Shown in pieces: positions 9,302 through 18,773 of a stretch of DNA of 53,364 nucleotides. Source of the DNA: an uncultured Neisseriaceae bacterium (lineage in GTDB: Bacteria > Pseudomonadota > Gammaproteobacteria > Burkholderiales > Neisseriaceae); contig CAMLPN010000010.1 of assembly GCA_946481965.1 (NCBI GenBank), positions 1 through 53,364 on the forward strand, in the 5' to 3' direction. The position numbers were made by a program, and so were the translations under genes. Positions within the stretch are counted from its first letter, which is position 1. Each line of letters begins with the position of its first letter. The notes under the pieces were generated by a model, which worked only from the letters and a program-made list of their open reading frames with translations, was not told where the DNA came from and did not search any database.

Positions 9302-10834
9302 TTACTGATCGCTATTTTCCAGCTTTTGTGCACCTTTTTTGATCTTATAACGCGATTGCAGCCACAGATAATTATTGTTGACTAAAGATTGAGTCAGATT
9401 TTTGTTAATCAATTGCTTGGCCTGGGGCAGGATAGTACTCATATCTTTAGGTACACTAATGGATTGTATCTTAACTAAAAGCGGATCAGATCTATTACTA
9501 AGTAGCACATATGCTGGTTTGCCATTGGCTGGCTTAGCCTTCATCCATGCCTGAAATTCTTCTTTTGACATTGTTGCTAGAGCTTGCTGTGGATTAAGTT
9601 CGGTAGTAGCTGACCATGTCAAAGTGGAATTTTGACCATTGGATGCTGCTTTAAAAGCTTGATTAGCGGCAGCAACAGCCAATTTCTGGCTTTCTGCAAC
9701 GATATAATCCTGCTGGATTTGCGCTTTCATCTCCTGAAAACTGCCTTGATGTTCTTTACGTATATCAGATACGCGCACCACCCAATAATTACCATTACCC
9801 ATATCAATAGGATCTGAGTTATATTTTTTAGTTAGCATATCAGTATTAAACAGAACATCAATTAAAGGCTGTGACATATTGTTAGCCTGAGCCATTTCTT
9901 TAGTTGTCCAAACCTGATCTACTTTATTGATTTTCAATCCTAATTTTTCACTGATTGGTTGTAATGAATTCGGGTTTTTAAAGGCCAGATCACTTAGCTG
10001 TTCCTTCAATTTCGCAATCGCGGTCGTACCTTTACGCATTTGAATTTCCTGCGTTAGCTGCTCTTTAATACTGTCAAACTCAGGTTTTGGAGCGGATGCA
10101 GTACTAGGTATTTGTTCGTAAGCAGCTTTGAGTTCTTCAGGACTGACAACTTCTTTACTTGCCTGTTCTGCTGCAGAAAGCTGAACAAATTCGAATTTAA
10201 TACCCAACGGTAAAAAATAGTTCTTTTTATTGGCATTGTAATAGGTTTGTAATTTAGCATCATCAACTTTGACCTGATCAGCATACGATGCAGAATTGAA
10301 AGTTACAGTTTGCATTTGTCTGGATGCTTGCAATAATTCTACAATTTGTCTGGCTTGTGCATCACTGACCACATTACCGGCTTGCAATAGATTTTGCATA
10401 GATTGCATTGCATACTGTTTATTCATGTTTTCGATTAGTACATTCTCAGACAAACCACTTTGAGTCAGAAAGTTACGATACTTCGTTTCGTCAAATTTGC
10501 CGTTTTCCTGAAAACCCGGATCACTGGCAATAATTTGCTTGATTTGCTCAATCGAGGCAGATATACCTAAATCTTTAGCTTCTTGCTGTAGATAAGCTTC
10601 TTCAAGCAAAGCACCATAGACCATATCTTTGCTAATTTCTCGTTGCGAAGCATTTTGATAACGGCGCTGCAAATCGTTTACATCATTGATATTAATTTTA
10701 ATATCACCAACTTTGCTGATGTAATCAGTACCAGGAGCAGCAATGGTGTAGCCTCCGGCAAACACAAAACTTACACATATCAAACCCAATATTATCTTAG
10801 CAGGTGTTTTATATTTTTCGACAACGTGGAACAT
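9302..10834 (-). CDS. ppiD: PpiD/SurA_N-like membrane-anchored chaperone
   Basis: The protein has 510 residues, against about 620 for E. coli PpiD. The N-terminal KTPAKIILGLICVSFVFAGG is a membrane anchor (about residues 10-32). A SurA-type chaperone region follows (about 38-200), with INDVNDLQRRYQ and the repeated helix pattern of this family. The C-terminal half has an SD..SFQEMKAQIQQDY segment like the PpiD end. I could not find the parvulin signature (GGDLGW-type and the conserved His/Phe residues) between about 200 and 400. The protein should act at the outer face of the inner membrane in folding of secreted proteins. The peptidyl-prolyl isomerase activity is doubtful. It lies downstream of HU but behind HU's strong terminator, so it has its own promoter. 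Confidence 0.85.
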   Translation of the reverse strand: MFHVVEKYKTPAKIILGLICVSFVFAGGYTIAAPGTDYISKVGDIKININDVNDLQRRYQNASQREISKDMVYGALLEEAYLQQEAKDLGISASIEQIKQIIASDPGFQENGKFDETKYRNFLTQSGLSENVLIENMNKQYAMQSMQNLLQAGNVVSDAQARQIVELLQASRQMQTVTFNSASYADQVKVDDAKLQTYYNANKKNYFLPLGIKFEFVQLSAAEQASKEVVSPEELKAAYEQIPSTASAPKPEFDSIKEQLTQEIQMRKGTTAIAKLKEQLSDLAFKNPNSLQPISEKLGLKINKVDQVWTTKEMAQANNMSQPLIDVLFNTDMLTKKYNSDPIDMGNGNYWVVRVSDIRKEHQGSFQEMKAQIQQDYIVAESQKLAVAAANQAFKAASNGQNSTLTWSATTELNPQQALATMSKEEFQAWMKAKPANGKPAYVLLSNRSDPLLVKIQSISVPKDMSTILPQAKQLINKNLTQSLVNNNYLWLQSRYKIKKGAQKLENSDQ

Positions 10835-10940
10835 AAGAGAAGCGTACTTTTCTAAACAAATTGAAGGTCACTATTGTAGCGTCTTTTTTGTGGCTAAACC
10901 ATGCCGTTTTTGCACTAAATGCATAATTGCGACATTTATG

Positions 10941-10968
10941 AAAAAAGGCGGTAACAACCGCCTTTTTT
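10941..10968 (-). terminator. rho-independent terminator of the HU gene
   Basis: AAAAAAGGCGG (10941-10951) and CCGCCTTTTTT (10958-10968) are perfect arms around a 6-base loop. The A/T arms make it look bidirectional. It lies 19 bp past the HU stop codon. Confidence 0.9.
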
Positions 10969-10987
10969 CACTACCTTTAAGTGCTGA

Positions 10988-11257
10988 TTACAAAGCATCT
11001 TTCAATGCTTTACCTGCACGGAACTTAGGTGTTTTAGCTGCTTTGATTTGCAACGGCTCACCAGTTTTAGGGTTACGTCCAGCACGAGCGGCACGTTCAC
11101 CTACATAAAATGTACCAAAACCAACCAGAGTTACAGTATCGCCACTTTTCAGAGCATTAGTAACTGCACTGATCATGCCATCTAATGCCTTAGCTGCTGA
11201 GGCTTTGGAAAGATCAGCCTCTTGGGCAATAGCTTCAATCAATTCAGACTTATTCAC
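10988..11257 (-). CDS. hup: HU-type nucleoid DNA-binding protein
   Basis: The protein has 89 residues, just below the standard 90 for HU. The start is a GTG at 11257. It follows AAAGGGACTTTATT, and the product then reads [17 protein letters not shown], the canonical HU N-terminus. A longer frame running upstream to 11326 would add 23 residues that no HU has. The DNA-binding arm is [27 protein letters not shown], given here as the GRNPKTGE and PKFRAGK blocks (about residues 60-84). HU bends and compacts DNA as a dimer. A strong sigma-70 promoter and strong terminator frame the gene. The HU-lon neighbourhood is common in proteobacteria. Confidence 0.97.
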   Translation of the reverse strand: MNKSELIEAIAQEADLSKASAAKALDGMISAVTNALKSGDTVTLVGFGTFYVGERAARAGRNPKTGEPLQIKAAKTPKFRAGKALKDAL

Positions 11258-11340
11258 AATAAAGTCCCTTTCTGTTGTGATGTTCATATTATGTTCAGAT
11301 ACCCTTGCTAACCAGTACCTAACCATTACAATACCTATAC

Positions 11341-11370
11341 TTTATAGCAAGCCCAAATTCTTTGTGTCAA
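11341..11370 (-). promoter_or_regulatory. sigma-70 promoter of the HU gene
   Basis: On the minus strand TTGACA (11370-11365) and TATAAA (11346-11341) are 18 bp apart. The -35 box is perfect. Transcription would start near 11334, giving a leader of about 75 bases before the GTG at 11257. Confidence 0.7.
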
Positions 11371-11404
11371 GCGTTGATACTGGCATAATTGTAAATCTCA
11401 GATA

Positions 11405-11441
11405 AAAATTAAGCCATTCACCAATTTTGTTGGTGAATGGC
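11405..11441 (-). terminator. rho-independent terminator of lon
   Basis: Perfect 12-bp arms GCCATTCACCAA (11413-11424) and TTGGTGAATGGC (11430-11441) with a 5-base loop. On the minus strand the hairpin leads into TTAATTTTTATC. It begins 7 bp past the lon stop. Confidence 0.85.
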
Positions 11442-11447
11442 TGCATA

Positions 11448-13898
11448 TCAGTGTTTTACAGTTTTAGTTGTTGACTTACGAGACGATTTAGCTATTAGCT
11501 GGTCTTCAGATACATCCTGCCATGGGGTCGGTGCATAGGCTAAACCCAGATTGAGCACCTCATCAATCCATTTAACAGGATGAATGGTCAGCTCTTCACT
11601 AATATTGGCCGGAATTTCTTCCAAATCCTTGATATTGCCGTGAGGAATTAAGACGTGTTTAATGCCACCACGTAAAGCAGCCAGCAGCTTCTCTTTCAAA
11701 CCGCCTATTGGCAAAATTTCGCCACGCAGAGTAATCTCACCGGTCATAGCCACATCAGCTCTGACAGGAATACCCGTAAAAGCTGACACGATTGCCAGAG
11801 TAATAGCACTACCCGCACTGGGACCATCTTTTGGTGTCGCCCCTTCAGGAACATGAACGTGAATGTCATTTTTTTCATAAAAATCCGGTTCTATGCCTAG
11901 CGATTCAGCTCGCGAACGTACGACACTCCAAGCTGCACTGACTGATTCCTGCATCACATCCCCCAGTTTACCGGTACGTAAAATATTACCTTTACCACGG
12001 AATTTACTTGCTTCGATGGTGAGCAATTCACCACCCACTTCAGTCCATGCCAAACCGGTTACCTGACCAATACGATTTTCACTTTCAGCCACTCCATAGA
12101 CGAATCGACGCACACCAAGATAATCATGCAGATTATCTGCATTGACTACTACTGTTTCAACCTTTTTACTGCGCTTACTTTTGCTTTTAGTTTTCGGTGC
12201 ATTTTCAGCCAGTAAAGCTTGTTTCATTACCACTTTACGACAAATTTTAGCAATTTCGCGATCTAAGGAACGTACACCAGCCTCACGTGTATAGTAGCGG
12301 ATTATGTCGCGGATAGCCGACTCTTCGATACCTATTTCATCTTCGCGGACACCGTTTTGCTGGATTTGTTTGGCTACTAGATAGTTCATAGCAATATTGA
12401 TTTTTTCGTCTTCGGTATAACCTGATAAACGAATAATCTCCATTCTATCCAGTAAAGGAGTAGGTATATTTAGGCTATTGGAGGTAGCAATAAACATCAC
12501 ATCTGACAGATCAAACTCCACTTCAGCATAGTGATCCACAAAAGAATGATTTTGTTCTGGGTCCAGTACCTCCAGCAAAGCACTGGCAGGATCACCGCGG
12601 AAATCGTTACCTAATTTATCAACTTCATCCAGTAAAAATAAGGGATTTTTAACACCAACCTTAGCCATATTTTGCAATATTTTACCCGGCATAGAGCCAA
12701 TATAGGTGCGACGATGGCCACGAATTTCACTTTCATCATGTACACCACCTAAAGCTATGCGCACATATTTGCGACCAGTGGCCTTAGCAATTGATTCACC
12801 CAGAGAAGTTTTACCGACACCGGGTGGTCCAACCAGACATAGGATTGGACCTTTTAACCGATTCATGCGTTTTTGTACGGCCAGATATTCTAAAATGCGT
12901 TCTTTAACTTTCTCTAAACCGTAATGATCCGCATTTAAAACCAAATCAGCTTTAGCAATATTTTTACTGATTTTAGTTTTCTTTTTCCAAGGTAAGTCTA
13001 GCAAGGTATCAACATAGTTGCGCACGACCGTTGATTCAGCAGACATCGGCGGCATCATGCGCAATTTTTTTAATTCAGACAGACATTTTTCTTCTGCTTC
13101 CTTACTCATACCAGCAGAACGAATCTGATTTTCCAACTCAGTCAGATCATCATCTTCTTCACCTAATTCTTTCTGAATCGCCTTAACTTGCTCATTGAGG
13201 TAATATTCGCGCTGTGATTTCTCCATCTGCCTCTTAACGCGACCTCGAATCCTTTTTTCGACCTGTAAAATATCCAGTTCGGTTTCCAGCAAGTGTAAGA
13301 GATGCTCAATTCGATTGGTCACATCAATCAAAGTCAGAATATTCTGTCTTTGCTCCAGTTTCAACTGTAAATGAGCAGCTATGGTGTCAGCTAGTCTGCT
13401 GTTATCTTCAATTCCTTGAATAGTGGTAATCACTTCAGCAGGAATTTTTTTATTCAGTTTTGCCAGCTGATCGAACTGAGACAATAAAGTTCGACGTAAT
13501 GCTTCAAGATCATCCGAAGAAGAAACCGAATCTTTGCATTCTTCAATATGAACTTCTACATAAGAACCACTTTCATCGATATGGGTAACTTTGGCCCGGT
13601 ATAGACCTTCAACCAATACTTTGACAGTGCCATCGGGTAGTTTAAGTACCTGTAGAATATTAGCCACCGTGCCCATTTCATACATGTCTTCTGCATGCGG
13701 TTCATCAGTATCAGCATTTTTTTGCGCCAGTAAAAATACTGGCTCATTGCGTTCCATAGCAGTATCAAGTGCTGCTATGGATTTTTCTCGACCGACAAAA
13801 AGAGGCAGTACCATATGCGGATAAACAACTACATCACGCAAAGGCAACATTACCATTGCTGTCGGCTGCAATTGAGGAGAATCGAAAACTTCGGCCAT
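11448..13898 (-). CDS. lon: ATP-dependent protease La
   Basis: The protein has 816 residues from the ATG at 13898, which follows TTGAGGCACTAT with GAGG six bases away. An upstream TTG would add four residues and is less likely. The order is an N-terminal substrate-binding LAN domain (about 10-200), a coiled coil (about 210-280), an AAA+ ATPase with Walker [10 protein letters not shown] (about 354-362) and Walker [12 protein letters not shown], and a protease domain with [10 protein letters not shown] (catalytic Ser694) and a Lys about 43 residues later. A lysine-rich insert ([11 protein letters not shown]) sits between the ATPase and protease domains. Lon degrades misfolded and some regulatory proteins in the cytoplasm. 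A sigma-32-like promoter precedes the gene. Confidence 0.98.
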   Translation of the reverse strand: MAEVFDSPQLQPTAMVMLPLRDVVVYPHMVLPLFVGREKSIAALDTAMERNEPVFLLAQKNADTDEPHAEDMYEMGTVANILQVLKLPDGTVKVLVEGLYRAKVTHIDESGSYVEVHIEECKDSVSSSDDLEALRRTLLSQFDQLAKLNKKIPAEVITTIQGIEDNSRLADTIAAHLQLKLEQRQNILTLIDVTNRIEHLLHLLETELDILQVEKRIRGRVKRQMEKSQREYYLNEQVKAIQKELGEEDDDLTELENQIRSAGMSKEAEEKCLSELKKLRMMPPMSAESTVVRNYVDTLLDLPWKKKTKISKNIAKADLVLNADHYGLEKVKERILEYLAVQKRMNRLKGPILCLVGPPGVGKTSLGESIAKATGRKYVRIALGGVHDESEIRGHRRTYIGSMPGKILQNMAKVGVKNPLFLLDEVDKLGNDFRGDPASALLEVLDPEQNHSFVDHYAEVEFDLSDVMFIATSNSLNIPTPLLDRMEIIRLSGYTEDEKINIAMNYLVAKQIQQNGVREDEIGIEESAIRDIIRYYTREAGVRSLDREIAKICRKVVMKQALLAENAPKTKSKSKRSKKVETVVVNADNLHDYLGVRRFVYGVAESENRIGQVTGLAWTEVGGELLTIEASKFRGKGNILRTGKLGDVMQESVSAAWSVVRSRAESLGIEPDFYEKNDIHVHVPEGATPKDGPSAGSAITLAIVSAFTGIPVRADVAMTGEITLRGEILPIGGLKEKLLAALRGGIKHVLIPHGNIKDLEEIPANISEELTIHPVKWIDEVLNLGLAYAPTPWQDVSEDQLIAKSSRKSTTKTVKH

Positions 13899-13944
13899 AT
13901 AGTGCCTCAATCTTTCTGTAAATAGATATTAAAATTGACAGTTG

Positions 13945-13972
13945 AAATGGTGCTAAATAGGATATTTTCAAG
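13945..13972 (-). promoter_or_regulatory. sigma-32-like heat-shock promoter of lon
   Basis: On the minus strand CTTGAAA (13972-13966) is followed after 14 bp by ACCATTT (13951-13945). The RpoH consensus is CTTGAAA, 11-16 bp, CCCATNT, so the -35 is exact and the -10 differs at one position. The predicted start is about 40 bases before the lon ATG. Confidence 0.65.
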
Positions 13973-14053
13973 TATGAATTTGCTAAAAATACGCTTAGAT
14001 AAACGCCAATTAATGTGGGAAAATTAAGATGCCAGAAGTTGAGAAGATCTGAG

Positions 14054-14087
14054 AAAGGACAAGTCAGCGTATCAAATTAACTTGCCC
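14054..14087 (-). terminator. weak terminator after ettA
   Basis: On the minus strand GGGCAAGT (14087-14080) pairs with ACTTGTCC (14064-14057) using one G-U pair, with a 15-base loop, then TTTC. It lies 13 bp past the ettA stop. The T-run is short. Confidence 0.4.
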
Positions 14088-14100
14088 TTATAATAATGAA

Positions 14101-15768
14101 TTAGCGAGTAACCGGTTTATAGCGAATTCGTTTCGGTTTGGCACCCTCCTCACCTAGACGACGTTTTTTATCAGCCTCGTATTCCTGATAGTTGCCATCA
14201 AAGAAAACCCATTTAGAATCTCCTTCTGCGGCCAGAATATGAGTTGCAATTCGATCCAGAAACCAGCGATCATGTGAAACAACCAAAACACTACCGGCAA
14301 ATTCAAGTAAGGCATCTTCCAGTGCCCGCAAAGTCTCAACATCCAGATCATTGGAAGGTTCGTCCAGTAACAATACATTACCGCCAGAAATCAAAGTTTT
14401 GGCCAAATGCAACCGCCCTCGTTCACCACCAGATAATTTGCCTACCATTTTACTTTGATCACTACCTTTAAAATTAAAGCGTCCCAAATAAGCACGGGCA
14501 GGGATTTCAAATTGTCCTACCTGAAGAATATCTCTTCCTTCGGCAATTTCATCAAACACACTTTTATCTTCGTGCAAACCATGTCGACTTTGATCAACCA
14601 GCGACATTTTTACAGTTTGACCAATTTTAACCTGACCTGAATCAGCTTGTTCTTGTCCAGTGATGAGCTTAAACAAAGTGGATTTACCAGCACCATTGGG
14701 GCCTATTACACCAACGATAGCACCTGGGGGAATTTTGAAACTTAAATCATCTATTAGTAATTTGTCACCATAGCTTTTGCTGACATTTACAAATTCAATT
14801 ACTTCATTCCCTAATCGTTCGGCCACTGGAATAAAAATTTCCTGCGTTTCATTCCTTTTTTGATATTCAAAATTACTCATTTCTTCAAAACGCGCCAGAC
14901 GAGCTTTCGATTTAGCCTGTCGACCTTTAGCATTCTGCCGCACCCATTCCAGCTCATGTTTCATGGCCTTAATTCTGGCAGCTTCTGCCTTAGCCTCATT
15001 TTGCAGGCGAGCTTCTTTTTGTTCCAACCATGAGCTGTAATTCCCTTTCCACGGAATACCTTGCCCGCGATCAAGCTCTAGTATCCACTCTGCTGCATTA
15101 TCAAGAAAGTAACGATCATGCGTCACGGCAACAACAGTGCCGGGAAATCTGACTAAAAACTGTTCCAACCACTCAACCGATTCGGCATCTAGATGGTTAG
15201 TTGGTTCATCCAGCAATAACATATCCGGTTTACTTAGTAACAATTTGCATAATGCCACGCGACGTTTTTCACCACCGGAAAGCGTACTGATTTTGGCATC
15301 CCAGTCTGGTAAGCGTAGGGCATCAGCAGCGATTTCCAGTTGATGCTCCATGTTATCACCGGCTCCAGCGGTAATAATCGCTTCCAGGCGTGCCTGTTCT
15401 TCTGCCAATGCTTCAAAATCTGCATCCGGTTCAGCATAAGCTGCATAGACTTCTTCCAGTCGCTTCTGTGCTCCGGCTACTTCACCCATTCCAGATTCCA
15501 CTTCTTCACGTACAGTTTTATTTGCGTCAAGTTGTGGCTCTTGTGGTAAATAACCAATCTTAATACCGCTCATAGGTACCGCTTCACCTTCAAATTCGGT
15601 ATCCACACCAGCCATAATTTTTAAAACTGTAGACTTTCCGGCACCATTTAATCCGAGTAAACCAATTTTAGCGCCGGGAAAAAAAGATAAGGAAATATCT
15701 TTAATAATTTGTTTCTGTGGAGGTACAGTTTTGCTGACACGCAGCATGGAATAAACATATTGACTCAT
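14101..15768 (-). CDS. ettA: energy-dependent translational throttle protein EttA (ABC-F)
   Basis: The protein has 555 residues, the usual EttA length. It has two ABC domains and no membrane segment. The first has Walker A GLNGAGKS (residues 39-46), signature LSGGEKRR and LLLDEPTNHLD. The second has GPNGAGKS, LSGGERGR and LLLDEPSNDLD. The linker between them (about 240-310) is the charged helical P-site tRNA interaction motif, with KGRQAKSKARLARFEEM. EttA binds the ribosomal E site and gates the first peptide bond according to the ATP/ADP ratio. The Shine-Dalgarno is weak. It is divergent from dedA with a 151-bp gap. Confidence 0.95.
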   Translation of the reverse strand: MSQYVYSMLRVSKTVPPQKQIIKDISLSFFPGAKIGLLGLNGAGKSTVLKIMAGVDTEFEGEAVPMSGIKIGYLPQEPQLDANKTVREEVESGMGEVAGAQKRLEEVYAAYAEPDADFEALAEEQARLEAIITAGAGDNMEHQLEIAADALRLPDWDAKISTLSGGEKRRVALCKLLLSKPDMLLLDEPTNHLDAESVEWLEQFLVRFPGTVVAVTHDRYFLDNAAEWILELDRGQGIPWKGNYSSWLEQKEARLQNEAKAEAARIKAMKHELEWVRQNAKGRQAKSKARLARFEEMSNFEYQKRNETQEIFIPVAERLGNEVIEFVNVSKSYGDKLLIDDLSFKIPPGAIVGVIGPNGAGKSTLFKLITGQEQADSGQVKIGQTVKMSLVDQSRHGLHEDKSVFDEIAEGRDILQVGQFEIPARAYLGRFNFKGSDQSKMVGKLSGGERGRLHLAKTLISGGNVLLLDEPSNDLDVETLRALEDALLEFAGSVLVVSHDRWFLDRIATHILAAEGDSKWVFFDGNYQEYEADKKRRLGEEGAKPKRIRYKPVTR

Positions 15769-15919
15769 ATGATGTTATCTTTGGTAAAGTTATGCTTACA
15801 GCAACAGCCATTTTTCTCTGGCTATCAACACAAATAATTAATATTTTATCATGCAAATAAGACTTCCTGAGCTCAAGTTTGCGTTAAAATAAGGATTTTT
15901 ATCATTTTCTCGAAAGTCT

Positions 15920-16570
15920 ATGGATTTTATCTCTGTTGTTGTTGACTTTATATTACATATTGATCAACACCTGCAATTTCTGGTCACTGAATATGGCACA
16001 TGGATTTATGCAATTTTGTTTATTCTGATATTCTGTGAAACAGGTCTGGTAGTTACACCTTTTTTACCGGGTGATTCTTTATTGTTTGCCGCCGGCAGTA
16101 TATCGGCAGTCGGCCAAATGAATGTGCATTTATTGGTACTGCTATTACTGATAGCGGCCATTATTGGTGATGCTGTCAATTTTGCTATAGGCAAATATTT
16201 TGGTAAGCGGTTATTTGCCAATCCACAATCAAAGATTTTTAAACAAATTTATTTGCATAAAACAGAAAATTTTTATCAGCAGCATGGTGGTAAAACCATA
16301 ATTATTGCACGGTTTATGCCAATTATCCGTACTTTTGCTCCTTTTGTAGCTGGCATGGGGCATATGAATTATGCTCACTTTATCCGCTACAATTGTATTG
16401 GTGCGGTTATATGGGTTTTAATGTTCTCATATGCAGGATATTTCTTTGGTAATTTGTCTTATATTAAAGAAAATTTATCTTTGGTTCTGATCACAATCAT
16501 TGCTATATCTTTGTTACCGGCCATTATTGAGATTCTCCGCCATAAATTAAGTAGTCACAAAAATATCTGA
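15920..16570 (+). CDS. DedA-family membrane protein
   Basis: The protein has 216 residues, typical for DedA. Four to five hydrophobic segments are visible, including two re-entrant-type ones. Conserved DedA motifs are present: the [20 protein letters not shown] block (given as [14 protein letters not shown], about residues 41-54), [14 protein letters not shown], and [19 protein letters not shown], with the essential Arg and Pro. DedA proteins sit in the inner membrane, and recent work links the family to flipping of lipid carriers such as undecaprenyl phosphate. Which member this is cannot be decided from sequence alone. mutL starts 47 bp downstream on the same strand, so the two may be co-transcribed. 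Confidence 0.88.
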   Translation: MDFISVVVDFILHIDQHLQFLVTEYGTWIYAILFILIFCETGLVVTPFLPGDSLLFAAGSISAVGQMNVHLLVLLLLIAAIIGDAVNFAIGKYFGKRLFANPQSKIFKQIYLHKTENFYQQHGGKTIIIARFMPIIRTFAPFVAGMGHMNYAHFIRYNCIGAVIWVLMFSYAGYFFGNLSYIKENLSLVLITIIAISLLPAIIEILRHKLSSHKNI

Positions 16571-16617
16571 GTCTGTTTTTTCAGTTCTCTGACATTTGTT
16601 TACATTACAGGTTAATC

Positions 16618-18546
16618 ATGACTCAAATCCATTTATTACCCGACCATCTTATCAATCAGATTGCTGCAGGTGAAGTAATTGAACGTCCGGCTAACGCTTT
16701 AAAAGAAATAATTGAAAATAGTCTGGATGCTAAAGCCACCCGCATTGATATTCAATTGGAGGGCGGTGGAATAAAAAGGTTATTTGTCACCGACAATGGT
16801 ATGGGCATGAATGAAGAAGATGTTTCCCTTGCTTTACAACGTCATGCTACCAGCAAAATTCGCTCGCTCGAGGATCTGGAAAAAGTTGTCAGCATGGGCT
16901 TTCGTGGTGAGGGTCTGGCCAGTATAGCTTCAGTAAGTCGTCTTACCCTTACCAGCCGTCCTATAGATGCCAAACACGCTACTCAGGTCTATGCAGAAGA
17001 TGGTAAGCAAAGCACACTCAAAGCTGCTGCTCATGCCCCCGGAACATCCATAGAAGTAGTTGAATTATTTTTTAATACCCCGGCCAGAAGACAGTTTTTG
17101 AAATCAGCCAGTACGGAATTTGCTCATTGTCGTACTATGGTAGAAAGACTAGCGATAGCTAATCCAGATGTGTCTTTCACCTTAACTCATAACAATAAAA
17201 ATATTTTAAGCCTACCTGCACAGCCATTAACTGCACGTTGTGCCGCCATCATCGGTGATGATTTTATTGCCGCCAGTCTCTGTGTTGATGAAACCATTGA
17301 TGGTATTCGCTTGCACGGATTGATCGCCAAACCTACCTTTGCACAAGGAAAATCCAGTCAGCAATATATTTTCGTCAACAATCGCTTTGTACGCGATAAA
17401 GTGATTTTGCATGCGGTCAAACAGGCTTACCATGATGTTTTACATCTAGCGCAAACACCGGTTTTTGTATTATTTCTTACACTGTCTCCAACTGAAGTTG
17501 ATGCTAATATCCACCCCACCAAAACTGAGGTTCGTTTTCGACACAGTCAGGCCATCCATCAATTGGTTTTTCATACGTTAAATAAATATTTGGCAAATAC
17601 CAATGCAAAGCATACAGAATCAATTTCTCAGCCAGATAAAATGCTAAATGATATCATGCATAAACAGCCAGAAAGTGTGCAACGCTTATTTACTGACACA
17701 CAATCTGCTTGGAATAAAACTTCATCACAAGCTCCTGCACCCTATCGTATGAGTAGACCTCCTGTGCAAAATCCGTTAAGTTTAAAAGAGACGCAAAGTG
17801 CTTTAAAAACTTATGCCCAGCTTTATCAAAATGAATCGACTACAAACCACGAACAAAATAAAGTCGCAACACAGTTAGATAGTGAACTTGATCATCTGGA
17901 ACAATCGCGAGGCATAACTCAAATACCTCAAAATGGTGAAACTAGCGAAATTAATGCTGTCATACCACCACTGGGCTATGCGATTGCCCAATTATTGGAT
18001 ATCTATATTCTCGCCCAAACGACTGATGCCTTAATTTTGGTGGATATGCACGCATCGGCTGAACGTGTTAACTATGAAAAAATGAAGCAGCAACGTCAGC
18101 AAAATGGTCAGGTTTCCAGTCAAGCATTACTGATACCGGTTAGCTTTTGTGGCAGCAATGAAGAAGTAGCCACAGTTGCGGAGTTCAATAAGCAATTAAA
18201 GGATTATGGTTTAGATGTAGCTGTTCAGGATCAAAATATCATTATTCACAGCGTACCGGCAATGTTGATTAAGAGCGATATAAAAAATCTTCTCCAGAGT
18301 GTTTTAGCAGATATGATGCAATTAGGCAGCAGCAATATTATCCAAGAGAAGGAAAACCATATTCTTTCAACTCTTGCTTGCCATGGCTCGGTTCGCGCCG
18401 GTCGAAAATTAACTTTACCTGAAATGAATGCATTATTACGCGAAATGGAACAAACTGAACGTGCTAATCAATGTAACCATGGGCGTCCAACCTGGGTGAA
18501 ATTACGTTTGGAAGATTTGGACGCCTTATTTTTAAGAGGACAATAA
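16618..18546 (+). CDS. mutL: DNA mismatch repair protein MutL
   Basis: The protein has 642 residues. The GHKL ATPase is at the N-terminus: QIAAGEVIERPANALKE (motif I), DNGMGM (motif II), RHATSKI and GFRGEGLASIASV (motif III). The transducer domain runs to about 330, then a variable linker (about 330-445). The C-terminal dimerisation domain carries DMHASAERVNYE (from Asp476), which matches the DQHAxxExxxxE endonuclease motif with Met for Gln. It also carries ACHGSVRAG and CNHGRPT, the other metal-site motifs. This fits a MutL that nicks DNA itself, as shown for Neisseria gonorrhoeae, where no MutH exists. The start follows ACAGGTTAATC. Confidence 0.97.
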   Translation: MTQIHLLPDHLINQIAAGEVIERPANALKEIIENSLDAKATRIDIQLEGGGIKRLFVTDNGMGMNEEDVSLALQRHATSKIRSLEDLEKVVSMGFRGEGLASIASVSRLTLTSRPIDAKHATQVYAEDGKQSTLKAAAHAPGTSIEVVELFFNTPARRQFLKSASTEFAHCRTMVERLAIANPDVSFTLTHNNKNILSLPAQPLTARCAAIIGDDFIAASLCVDETIDGIRLHGLIAKPTFAQGKSSQQYIFVNNRFVRDKVILHAVKQAYHDVLHLAQTPVFVLFLTLSPTEVDANIHPTKTEVRFRHSQAIHQLVFHTLNKYLANTNAKHTESISQPDKMLNDIMHKQPESVQRLFTDTQSAWNKTSSQAPAPYRMSRPPVQNPLSLKETQSALKTYAQLYQNESTTNHEQNKVATQLDSELDHLEQSRGITQIPQNGETSEINAVIPPLGYAIAQLLDIYILAQTTDALILVDMHASAERVNYEKMKQQRQQNGQVSSQALLIPVSFCGSNEEVATVAEFNKQLKDYGLDVAVQDQNIIIHSVPAMLIKSDIKNLLQSVLADMMQLGSSNIIQEKENHILSTLACHGSVRAGRKLTLPEMNALLREMEQTERANQCNHGRPTWVKLRLEDLDALFLRGQ

Positions 18547-18700
18547 TAATATTGCTACGATTTAATGTCAGCATTGATTATTAATGAGTACGACTTTTTT
18601 GTTGCCGTAGAAAATTTTAATAAAAACAGATGAATTATATTATTTTAATAAATATATTTATCAACATTTATTTTTCTTTTACTTAGTAATTTTACAATCA

Positions 18701-18742
18701 AAAGATCCCCTTCACATCCATGATGAAGGGGATCTTTGTTTT
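18701..18742. terminator. bidirectional terminator between mutL and the DUF945 gene
   Basis: Perfect 14-bp arms AAAGATCCCCTTCA (18701-18714) and TGAAGGGGATCTTT (18724-18737) enclose a 9-base loop. The plus strand continues GTTTTAAT. It lies 37 bp past the stop of the minus-strand DUF945 gene and 155 bp past mutL, so it can serve both converging genes. Confidence 0.75.
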
Positions 18743-18773
18743 AATAAAATCAGTATTTACATTTTTTGTAAGA

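Noticed and set aside
11258-11326. N-terminal extension of HU
   Set aside because: HU proteins are about 90 residues, and the GTG at 11257 with AAAGGG upstream gives the normal N-terminus.
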